From positions 1-11,373 of the forward strand of contig LT636263.1 in NCBI GenBank assembly GCA_900128565.1: DNA of 11,373 nt, given 5' to 3'. Position 1 is the first letter of the stretch. Each line of letters starts with the position of its first letter. This DNA is from Stramenopiles sp. TOSAG23-6 (taxonomy: Eukaryota > Sar). The position numbers were made by a program, and so were the translations under genes. The notes under the pieces are model-generated. The model was not told where the DNA came from. It saw only the letters and a program-made list of their open reading frames with translations, and did not search any database. Below, in pieces: positions 5,569-11,373 of the stretch.

Positions 5569-6598
5569 ATGCCTCGCCCTTACCGTGATTTAACCCAGAA
5601 ATTTATGGACAGAAGGAGCCGCAATGGAAACAATAGAAGATTGTCTTTTGATCGTGTAGGTTTAGTTTTGCATTTTGTTTCTTTGATTTTACTATTTATC
5701 TCTTTTTACTGCCACACACACACACCCTCTGTTCCACTCTATATGTTCCCATAGAAGTATTTTTGAGTTAATGTCTTACATTGTATTCTTTTTATCTATT
5801 TTTTTCCCAACTCAGTCGCACGAAATTGAAATGGGTGCAGTAGTTTTGAACGTAGATGGCTTTGAAAGTTCACGCAAGCCACCAGACTGGATGAGTTACC
5901 AAAGTATCCGTGCTGAAGATCTAGCAAATATAGACTTTACTATTAACGAATTGAAGAAACTTCATGCCAAAAAACTGTTACCGACATTTGATAAAAAAGC
6001 AGAGAAAAAAGTAAACAAAGCCATTGCAGCGAAAACCCAGGAGTATAAAAAAATGGCCAAGGCTATGACCCGAGAGATCAAGCGCCTCGATAACACAGAA
6101 TATCGGACGTTAGAGGAACAAAACCTTGGTTCTAATATGGTAAACTCATTATCAAAGCAACTATCAGATCGGTCTGTCCAATTTGCTAATGTAAATAAAT
6201 CTTTTGTCGATAAAATGAATGAACTCGCGGGAGGGAATAATGCTTTTTCTAGTGGCAGGGGAAATCAAGAACAAAAGTATGATGACATATTTGCTACTGG
6301 TGTACAACTCTCGGGAATATTGGAGCGCGATACTGATATCAAGCTGATTTTTAAATCGATTCAAGAAATTGGAGAAATGTTTACAGATCTTCACGTTCTT
6401 GTCGTTGAACAAGGCACAATTTTAGACCGGGTAGACTATAACTTGGAAGTGGCCATGACTCAAACATTTAAAGGTAAGGATCATTTAAAGAAAGCTGTTG
6501 AGCGTAATAAAAAGGCGTCAAGTCGAACCCTATGGTGCACAGGCGTTTTAACCCTCGCCAACTCTATTTTATGGTGCGTCTGGTTGTATCGTTTGTAG
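5569..6598 (+). CDS. STX16: Syntaxin-16/Tlg2-type Qa-SNARE (two exons)
   Basis: Syntaxin-16 relatives drive fusion of endosome-derived vesicles at the trans-Golgi network. Exon 1 (5569-5655, MPRPYRDLTQKFMDRRSRNG...) and exon 2 (5816-6598) give 289 residues, stop TAG. The short basic N-terminus resembles the Tlg2/SYP4 N-peptide that binds Vps45. RKPPDWM (about 50-56) matches the conserved P-P-x-W-V/M segment before the Habc bundle, which covers about 60-170. The SNARE motif lies at about 198-266 and includes the line FTDLHVLVVEQGTILDRVDY, with the zero-layer Gln at about 228. A C-terminal membrane anchor (about 267-289, TLWCTGVLTLANSILWCVWL) ends almost at the C-terminus, as expected for a tail-anchored SNARE. 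Family assignment to Qa is firm; the syntaxin-16 subgroup is supported by EQGTILDR, which is typical of that branch. Confidence 0.9.
5656..5815 (+). other. Conventional GT-AG intron of the SNARE gene
   Basis: It runs from GTAGGTTTAG to a pyrimidine tract ending CCCAACTCAG, in phase 0 between LSFDR and SHEIEMG. It is 160 bases long, contains a CA repeat and shows no similarity to the deaminase introns. It shows that ordinary spliceosomal introns exist in this genome. Confidence 0.85.
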
Positions 6599-6710
6599 TT
6601 CCTGTGGCATTTTGTCACCCTGCGTTAATTCAAAACTAGACTTACATATTCAAAAATAAACATTAGATCACTCTTATTTATAATACAATGTAAAACTCTG
6701 TCTATAATCA
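6599..6710. other. Short convergent 3' spacer
   Basis: These 112 bases lie between the SNARE stop and the SAP-protein stop and hold both 3' ends. Its last bases begin a 25-bp tandem duplication. Confidence 0.4.
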
Positions 6711-6746
6711 TTATACAATGGTCTTTGTATAATCATTATACAATGG
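6703..6746. repeat. 25-bp-period tandem duplication over a stop codon
   Basis: TATAATCATTATACAATGG is present at 6703-6721 and exactly again at 6728-6746. Each copy contains the hairpin TATAAT-C-ATTATA. The left copy supplies the TAA of the SAP-protein gene. Confidence 0.92.
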
Positions 6747-7517
6747 CAAGGTCCAGGAATATAAACTAGCAACTGAACGCCAAAATAGTTGTAAAAAGGA
6801 TTTGATAAGTTTTCGAACAAAAACAAAACAAATTTGACCAATACTGGGAAACCAGTGAATCCCAATGCTTATACAAGCGAATGACATTATTGCACTTTCT
6901 TGAGCACCTAAAGCACATGCAGCGGGATGTAATAGACGCCCACGAAGAGTGCTGCAAATTCCATGAAAGTTGCTCTCAGTCATTTCCCAAAGAAAAAACT
7001 CTTTTTTGATTTTATTTACCAGTTGATCTATAACTGAGAGTAATAAAGGGACAATCACCACCGTAAACACATATGCAAGTATTGAATAAAATCCAAATAC
7101 AACAAATACACATATTAACATATAAAAGTTCATGGTTTCATATATTTCACTTCCTCCTGTAGAACATTTTTTCTTTTGAATTTGAAAACACATTTTGTCA
7201 TTTGTATAGAAAACCTTTTCGTACTTTTGACATTCACAAACCGTTAAATAATCAGGATATGGTAGTGTATAACGTGACTTTACAATATTCCAATCGTTAT
7301 CATTGACAAATTCCCCTCCTTCAATGAATGACACCTCCTCCTCATGCTTGATATTTTTTCCAACTTTTGTGGGTTTTGACACATGGCTAAGTGAAGTATA
7401 GGACTCAAGGGCTTGAAGTGACGAAATGAGTAACACAGTTTTCTGATTTGCTTTTATTCCGTGCTTTTTACAGAGACGTTGGAGGTCTCTTCGACTCAAA
7501 TTCTTTAGATTTTTCAT
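6711..7517 (-). CDS. SAP-domain membrane protein, possible nuclear-envelope protein
   Basis: The 268-residue frame starts at ATG 7517. Residues 6-37 (NLSRRDLQRLCKKHGIKANQ, then KTVLLISSLQAL) fit the helix-turn-helix SAP motif, closest by eye to the NuSAP-type version; SAP motifs bind AT-rich DNA or chromatin. A four-cysteine segment follows (Cys94, 96, 110, 118). A long hydrophobic region (about 130-162, FYMLICVFVVFGFYSILAYV...) is one or two membrane spans, and a second hydrophobic stretch lies at about 208-234. SAP/HEH motif plus membrane spans recalls inner-nuclear-membrane proteins such as Heh1/Src1, but I see no MAN1 C-terminal domain, so the localisation is inference. The C-terminal tail has been rewritten by the tandem duplication listed at 6703. 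The start region faces the TVP15-like gene across a shared upstream spacer. Confidence 0.65.
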   Translation of the reverse strand: MKNLKNLSRRDLQRLCKKHGIKANQKTVLLISSLQALESYTSLSHVSKPTKVGKNIKHEEEVSFIEGGEFVNDNDWNIVKSRYTLPYPDYLTVCECQKYEKVFYTNDKMCFQIQKKKCSTGGSEIYETMNFYMLICVFVVFGFYSILAYVFTVVIVPLLLSVIDQLVNKIKKEFFLWEMTESNFHGICSTLRGRLLHPAACALGAQESAIMSFACISIGIHWFPSIGQICFVFVRKLIKSFLQLFWRSVASLYSWTLPLYNDYTKTIV

Positions 7518-7792
7518 TATAGTCTTTTGTTCTTCGGAGCAAAAGATTTCTAATTTACTTTGGGTTCGGAGTTATTACGAATTAATTCAATTTCTGCCAA
7601 CACAATAATATACGACACTGATTGACTCGAAAGTCCGGGGGACCCGGGTAACGAAGATGCTGTCATTTTTTGTCTCTTTTTCTTTTTTCTCTCTTCAACT
7701 TCAAGTTCAAGGATTCAGAAACATCAATTGAACACACTAAACACATTTTGGTCATTTTTTTGGCGTGAATCGGATAACTTTAACGGAATAAT
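7518..7792. promoter_or_regulatory. Divergent upstream region of the SAP-protein and TVP15-like genes
   Basis: These 275 bases hold two head-to-head promoters. A GC-rich patch with the near-palindrome CCGGGGGACCCGGG (7635-7648) stands out from the AT-rich surroundings. A 24-codon upstream ORF begins at ATG 7657 (MLSFFVSFSFFSLQLQVQGF). A pyrimidine-rich run ending near AAGTTCAAG/GATTCAG lies about 70 bases before the TVP15 ATG and could be an acceptor for a leader intron. Confidence 0.4.
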
Positions 7793-8209
7793 ATGACTAC
7801 AATCAATGTATCAGAGGCAATGAGGAGTGCTTCACTAATATTGGGTATTTGTATCATTGTCCTTGGAGTGATGCTTGTAGCTAGCGATCTTAACAACGAC
7901 TTTGGGGATATTTTCATTTCGCACCTTGTTTTTTCGGTTGCCCTTAGTTTTATGGGCTTTTTAATTGCCTCTACATTTCAAAGACTCAAATTTACATCCC
8001 AATATTTTGGTTTCATACATACGTTACTTGGTCGGGGATGTTTTATGATATATGTAGGACTATCTTGTATTCCTTATACATGGTCGTGGAAATTTCAAAG
8101 TATAGTAGGCCTTGCTTCAATTATTTTAGGAGGTATTAACCTCATCTTTTCCTGTATTGGTTCAACAGGAAATCCAAAGGACCATGAGGAGGTAATGCTT
8201 GGTGTGTAA
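7793..8209 (+). CDS. TVP15: TVP15-like Golgi/COPI-associated four-helix membrane protein
   Basis: The protein is 138 residues, close to yeast Tvp15 (about 140). Four hydrophobic helices lie at about 13-32, 42-61, 78-97 and 103-123. The segment FGFIHTLLGRGCFMIYVGLS (72-91) matches the hallmark of the COPI-associated family, a GRG followed by F-x-I-x-x-G at the start of the third helix. Family members reside in late Golgi membranes with t-SNAREs, a notable neighbour to the trans-Golgi syntaxin 1.2 kb away, though linkage in eukaryotes says little about function. The tail (GNPKDHEEVMLGV) is short and polar, probably cytosolic. No intron is needed. The start is the first ATG and the stop is TAA. 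The family call rests on length, topology and one motif, so other small tetraspan families remain possible. Confidence 0.65.
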   Translation: MTTINVSEAMRSASLILGICIIVLGVMLVASDLNNDFGDIFISHLVFSVALSFMGFLIASTFQRLKFTSQYFGFIHTLLGRGCFMIYVGLSCIPYTWSWKFQSIVGLASIILGGINLIFSCIGSTGNPKDHEEVMLGV

Positions 8210-8393
8210 ATATTGCTAAAACTATTAAATGGCATTGTAGTCGCGATTCACATGGAAGAGAGCAGTAGAAGAAGATGAAGAAGATGTCAGAGGCAAATGG
8301 ATACATGTTTGACGTGTGTCAGGGTAATTTTGAGTAAAAAAGAAAAAGCTCCTACAAAAGAATATTGTCATATAGTGACACATTTAATTACTA
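8210..8393. other. Convergent 3' spacer
   Basis: This 184-bp stretch lies between two convergent genes. It includes a purine-rich GAAGA run (8253-8287). No ORF, RNA gene or inverted repeat was found. Confidence 0.4.
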
Positions 8394-9359
8394 TTAAAAA
8401 GAAAAGTAATCTCGAATAAAATCAAGTCCTTTTTCAAACTGTTTTTTGCTTTCAACATCTACATCATTAGAATCGCCATACAATAAAGAGTTCACTTGCG
8501 AGAGCTCCATACCAAAACCAAGAATAACCCAGACAAATATCAACATCCAAAGAATTTTTTGAATATCATTAGGACCTAAACAGCAAAGCATCAAGTTCAA
8601 AAGACCCACGAAAATACCTGATCCAGTGCCAAAAAGGAAGGAAGGCCACGTGCACTCAAAATTTATTTCTTTAGGGTTGGGGTTCAGACTTTTTTGTTGT
8701 TTCTGTGACGGATTTGAGATAGTTTTAATAGACCCTTCGTCAATTCTACGGTGATTGGTTTTGTCTTTCACCGTTCCTGAGTTAGTTATAGATGGGGAAG
8801 TAATTGAGTCGTAGATACCTACCAACTCGGGCGAGTCAACTTCTATAGTTTTCAAAGACTTTAATTTTGATTCAGCTTTTTTAGCTTGGGATAAAGTTTG
8901 CTTATATTTTTTGTCTATACTTTCGATAGACAGCTTTGACTGCTCTAATGAATTCTCCAATTCGATTAAACGAGATTTCTGGGTATCAACAAGAGTAAGT
9001 AGTTCTTGATGTTCCTCTTGAAATTGTTTTGTTNTCAACTCTGCGATTTTACGAAGTCTTCTTTCATTGTTTACTAAAGTAAGAGCTTCGTCTCGTTCAA
9101 TCTCCGCCAACACACGCAACTTTACTTCTGAGGGACCTGCATTGTCGGTAACATCAGGATACTGACACGTACAAGCATTATCATCAACATTGGATGCTGG
9201 CTCCTGTGCTTCCTGTTTCTCAGAAGCTCTACTTATTGTCTTTGTATTCGATTTTGGTGGTGGATTAGTTTGAGCAACCGTAGCTTTACGCGGCGACTCT
9301 TTATCTATAGCTGCTGCGATATACCCAAAGATAATAAACAAGAATACACTGCGTTGCAT
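8394..9359 (-). CDS. Signal-peptide, coiled-coil protein with C-terminal membrane segments
   Basis: I do not recognise this 321-residue protein. Residues 1-18 (MQRSVFLFIIFGYIAAAI) look like a cleavable signal peptide with an A-x-A site. A Pro/Thr/Lys-rich linker and a CTC pair (63-65) follow. Residues about 78-172 are a charged heptad-like coiled coil (for example LIELENSLEQSKLSIESIDK). A Ser/Thr/Asn-rich linker leads to two hydrophobic segments, about 239-261 and 268-288 (IQKILWMLIFVWVILGFGME), then an acidic tail ending RDYFSF. This suggests a long luminal or extracellular rod anchored by a C-terminal hairpin of membrane helices, in the secretory pathway. One N at 9034 leaves residue 109 undefined. 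The start is the first ATG and the stop is TAA. It shares orientation with the next gene but is 420 bases away. Confidence 0.7.
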   Translation of the reverse strand: MQRSVFLFIIFGYIAAAIDKESPRKATVAQTNPPPKSNTKTISRASEKQEAQEPASNVDDNACTCQYPDVTDNAGPSEVKLRVLAEIERDEALTLVNNERRLRKIAELXTKQFQEEHQELLTLVDTQKSRLIELENSLEQSKLSIESIDKKYKQTLSQAKKAESKLKSLKTIEVDSPELVGIYDSITSPSITNSGTVKDKTNHRRIDEGSIKTISNPSQKQQKSLNPNPKEINFECTWPSFLFGTGSGIFVGLLNLMLCCLGPNDIQKILWMLIFVWVILGFGMELSQVNSLLYGDSNDVDVESKKQFEKGLDFIRDYFSF

Positions 9360-9779
9360 ATTTCTAAAAAAATTATGAATATAACGTCAATGGACTAAGT
9401 ACAATGTATTTATTTGTAGGTAGGACCATAAAGAAAGAAAAGAACTAATCAATTTGTTTCAATTTCAATTTGAAATTTTTGAAAATTCATCGCGTCATAA
9501 TTTTTGATAATTTTTTTTTTAAATCGGAAATTAAACAAACGCACGTGATACAAAGGTATGGATAGAATATATATATTTGCGTGATACTACTACTTTCGAT
9601 ACAAGAAAAATAATGTTCGAATTCAATTTGAAAATTTAAACCTCCAGAATTTGATTCTTTTTATTGTATTATAGACATTGTTTAATCGTCTTGTGTCCAA
9701 AATTTCGTGTAAAAACACATTTAATAACATCCAAAACTATGACAGAGCATGATAATATTATGTAAATCTTTTCTGCTAT
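9360..9779. promoter_or_regulatory. Spacer upstream of the coiled-coil gene
   Basis: These 420 AT-rich bases should hold the coiled-coil gene promoter and the 3' UTR of the charged-repeat gene. CGTGATAC occurs at 9545-9552 and again at 9581-9588. An interrupted palindrome AATTTCAA-T-TTGAAATT lies at about 9461-9477. An AT alternation (ATATATATAT) lies at about 9569-9578. I see no supported ORF or RNA gene. Confidence 0.4.
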
Positions 9780-10805
9780 TTACTCATCTTCTTCATCTTT
9801 ACTATCTTCTTTAAAAAAAAAGTTTTTAGCTGTTTTGTAAACCTTTGATAAAAATCCTTCAGAATTTTTTTCTTTGGATTTATCAATTGTAAGTTCGAGA
9901 TCATGCTTTTTTCTTGTTCGACAAAACTTTTTTGTTCTCATCTTAATAAAAAACAAAGGTCTGGTGTCACCGCCGATTATTCTTCTGAAACCCTCCTTAA
10001 AAATATTATCAGATTTACGAGAACTTAATCCTAAATTAAAATCCATTTCAAATTTGCGGAGCTTTTCAGGATCTTCTACATCTTCATCTGGAGAATCTGT
10101 ATCTTCATCTTCAGCTTCATCTGAAGAAAATGAATTCTCAGCTGTTGACGTTCCATCATTTGAATTATCTTCTGAATAGTTATCCCCAGAATAGCCATTT
10201 GAAGAGTAAACTTCTGAATCTGAAGTTTCTCCATCATTTCTACCTGTACCTACTTTTGAGTACATTTCGAGGAATCCGGGAGGAACTCCAGCCCCTCGTC
10301 TTCCAGTTGTTCGTTTCACGTTTGAAACACCCATTTTCCCCCTTCGTGTTATTCTACCGACTGCTTCTCTCGCTTCTCGTTTCATTTCTTTTACCGCTTC
10401 AAGACTCGCTTCTTCAGTTGTCTTTTTAACTCCTTCAATATGCGTAGCAAATTCGAGTTCTTTCCTATTCATTTCTTTTACAAGACTCGCTTCTTCAGTT
10501 GTCTTTTCAACTGCTTCTTTATACGTAGAAAATTTGTGTTGACGACTTACTGTTGTGTTCATTTCAAGAAAACGTGGGTCCTTGCTATCTCGTTTCGTGC
10601 TATCTCGTTTATCTCGTTTGCTTCCAGCTCGTTTGCGTCCTTTCTCTGGTTCCTCTATCGCTTTTCCAATCTCTTTTCTAACGCCTCTTCTAGTTGTCTG
10701 TTTAAGTTCGTTTAGAAACACATCAAAATCGCTTACATTTGCGTCTACTTCTGCTTCCTTTTGGTTTAAATATTTATTAAATGTGTCTTCTACTTCTGCA
10801 CGCAT
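9780..10805 (-). CDS. Charged repeat protein of unknown function
   Basis: The ATG at 10805 gives 341 residues; the frame is open further up only from non-ATG codons that lie antisense to another likely gene. The N-terminal third is basic with KRD-type repeats (KRDKRDSTKRDSKD, 63-76). Two related blocks of 27-29 residues follow (about 94-120 and 121-149), each containing KTTEEASL and KEM. A short FLEM motif occurs twice (79-82, 178-181). Residues about 192-246 are a Ser/Asp/Glu-rich acidic stretch, followed by a basic, more conserved-looking segment (RKFEMDFNLGL to about 300) and a charged tail. There is no signal peptide or membrane segment. Alternating basic and acidic low-complexity regions suggest a nuclear or nucleic-acid-associated disordered protein, but nothing identifies a family. 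The reverse strand is also open over much of this span, with low-complexity Ser/Leu content typical of an antisense shadow. Confidence 0.6.
   Translation of the reverse strand: MRAEVEDTFNKYLNQKEAEVDANVSDFDVFLNELKQTTRRGVRKEIGKAIEEPEKGRKRAGSKRDKRDSTKRDSKDPRFLEMNTTVSRQHKFSTYKEAVEKTTEEASLVKEMNRKELEFATHIEGVKKTTEEASLEAVKEMKREAREAVGRITRRGKMGVSNVKRTTGRRGAGVPPGFLEMYSKVGTGRNDGETSDSEVYSSNGYSGDNYSEDNSNDGTSTAENSFSSDEAEDEDTDSPDEDVEDPEKLRKFEMDFNLGLSSRKSDNIFKEGFRRIIGGDTRPLFFIKMRTKKFCRTRKKHDLELTIDKSKEKNSEGFLSKVYKTAKNFFFKEDSKDEEDE
10381..10535 (-). repeat. Imperfect tandem repeat of 81-87 bp within the charged-repeat gene
   Basis: TTCATTTCTTTTAC occurs at 10381 and 10468, and AAGACTCGCTTCTTCAGTTG at 10401 and 10482, each followed by about 35 bases of clear similarity. 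The length difference is six bases (two codons), so both copies stay in frame. Confidence 0.85.
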
Positions 10806-10812
10806 TCGTGAG

Positions 10813-11373
10813 GTTGTCGAGGGTGATGGTATTGGTGGATATGTAAAAGGCCGTAGGGTAGATTTCTCTGTCAAAGTCAGAGATAGTGACAAAAACTCTA
10901 AATCTGCTTATACCAAAGTAGAGTGGAGATACAATGGCAATGACTTTGGTTGCAAGGGTCTTACTGGAGAGTCGACGCTCTCGGATAACCCATCTGTAGT
11001 AACCAAGGTCCCTCTGTGCTATAATTTTCTTGATTTAACAATTCTTCACGCAAAAAATTGGGGAATGAAAAAACTGGACGATATTGTTTTGATTACTTCA
11101 ACACAGAGTGATGCGACAGCAATTCAATTTGGTCATGGAAAACACGAAGATGGTATGAGTGTACGTCCAGTTTTAGGCAAGCGATATAGAGTAAAGCAAA
11201 AAGTTACAATTCAGCGTACAGCATATACTGGTAGCTTTAACGTCGGAACAGAACTAGTGACTACAGGAATGGATTATCTTGGTCCTGCAAGCTCAGATGA
11301 TGTATTTGAATGCATCGTTTCACTTGAAAGTATTGCTGTGGTTGAAATCTTTCGTTTTTCTTTCTTTACTATA
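10813..11373 (+). CDS. Partial gene, possible filamin-type Ig-like domain, open at the right edge
   Basis: A plus-strand frame is open from 10543 to the edge without a stop. From about 10813 its content changes from a Ser/Leu-rich shadow to normal protein: VVEGDGIGGYVKGRRVDFSV, then KVRDSDKNSKSAYTKVEWRY, continuing to VVEIF near the edge. The pattern G-x-G-(x)n-G-(x)2-V-x-F-x-V-(x)2-R-D resembles the first strands of filamin/ABP280 repeats, immunoglobulin-like folds in actin cross-linkers and in some surface proteins. The rest of the ~187 codons is not assignable by eye. There is no ATG near the change point; an exon start after GTGAG (10808-10812) is possible. The 5' exons, if real, would lie leftward, overlapping or spanning the minus-strand gene, or the join may be an assembly chimera. 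The domain call is tentative; that it is coding is more secure. Confidence 0.5.

Noticed and set aside
6164-6412. Minus-strand frame inside the SNARE gene
   Set aside because: Shadow of the SNARE and Habc coding sequence, which has clear homology on the plus strand.
10130-10715. Plus-strand frames over the charged-repeat gene
   Set aside because: Ser/Leu/Phe-rich composition is what the reverse complement of Glu/Lys/Arg codons gives; no domain is visible.
10806-10892. N-terminal extension of the charged-repeat protein from a TTG codon
   Set aside because: No ATG, and the segment lies opposite the more protein-like plus-strand frame.
1-11373. tRNA genes, rRNA genes, CRISPR arrays, prokaryotic operons, transposase or viral genes
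   Set aside because: None seen: no cloverleaf with box A/B, no regularly spaced repeats, no recognisable transposase, integrase or viral structural domains.

Overview
This window comes from a nuclear genome of a microbial eukaryote whose lineage I could not fix. The evidence is spliceosomal-type introns, genes with purely eukaryotic products (RAD52, a syntaxin-16-type Qa-SNARE, a TVP15/COPI-associated Golgi protein, a SAP-domain membrane protein), AT-rich intergenic DNA with long A/T runs, asparagine-rich protein tracts and TTAGGG-type motifs. Nine isolated N bases suggest a draft assembly, perhaps from a single cell or a metagenome. Genes switch strand almost one by one, which argues against long kinetoplastid-type polycistronic arrays.

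Layout, left to right. 1-626 (-): a secreted or membrane-targeted TPR protein whose 3' part runs off the window inside an intron. 1114-2263 (-): a three-exon glucosamine-6-phosphate isomerase/deaminase homologue. 2264-2656: unexplained DNA with hairpins and short open frames. 2657-3574 (+): a cysteine-rich protein with GATA-type zinc-finger spacing. 3824-5205 (-): RAD52 in two exons. 5569-6598 (+): a syntaxin-16-like SNARE in two exons. 6711-7517 (-): a protein with an N-terminal SAP motif and membrane segments. 7793-8209 (+): a four-helix TVP15-like Golgi protein. 8394-9359 (-): a signal-peptide/coiled-coil/membrane protein. 9780-10805 (-): a charged repeat protein. From about 10813 to the right edge (+): part of a gene with a possible filamin-type Ig-like fold. 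The genes do not form one pathway. SNARE and TVP15 both belong to Golgi/endosome traffic; RAD52, the SAP protein and the zinc-finger protein are plausibly nuclear.

The most interesting signal is in the introns. Alignment of the deaminase homologue across its first intron fixes the exon join to within three bases, and no AG lies at the 3' boundary: the intron runs GT...ACAT (or AT...AC). Its second intron is flanked by an 8-bp direct repeat (TGTACGTC) and also ends ACAT|GT. The RAD52 intron shares a 17-base core with that second intron and carries the same TACATGT near its 3' end, although a conventional GT-AG reading is also in frame there. The TPR intron at the left edge carries the same TACCTAAC motif. 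The syntaxin intron is ordinary GT-AG. This points to a family of related, possibly mobile (introner-like) introns with unconventional 3' ends living beside conventional ones. Transcript data would settle it.
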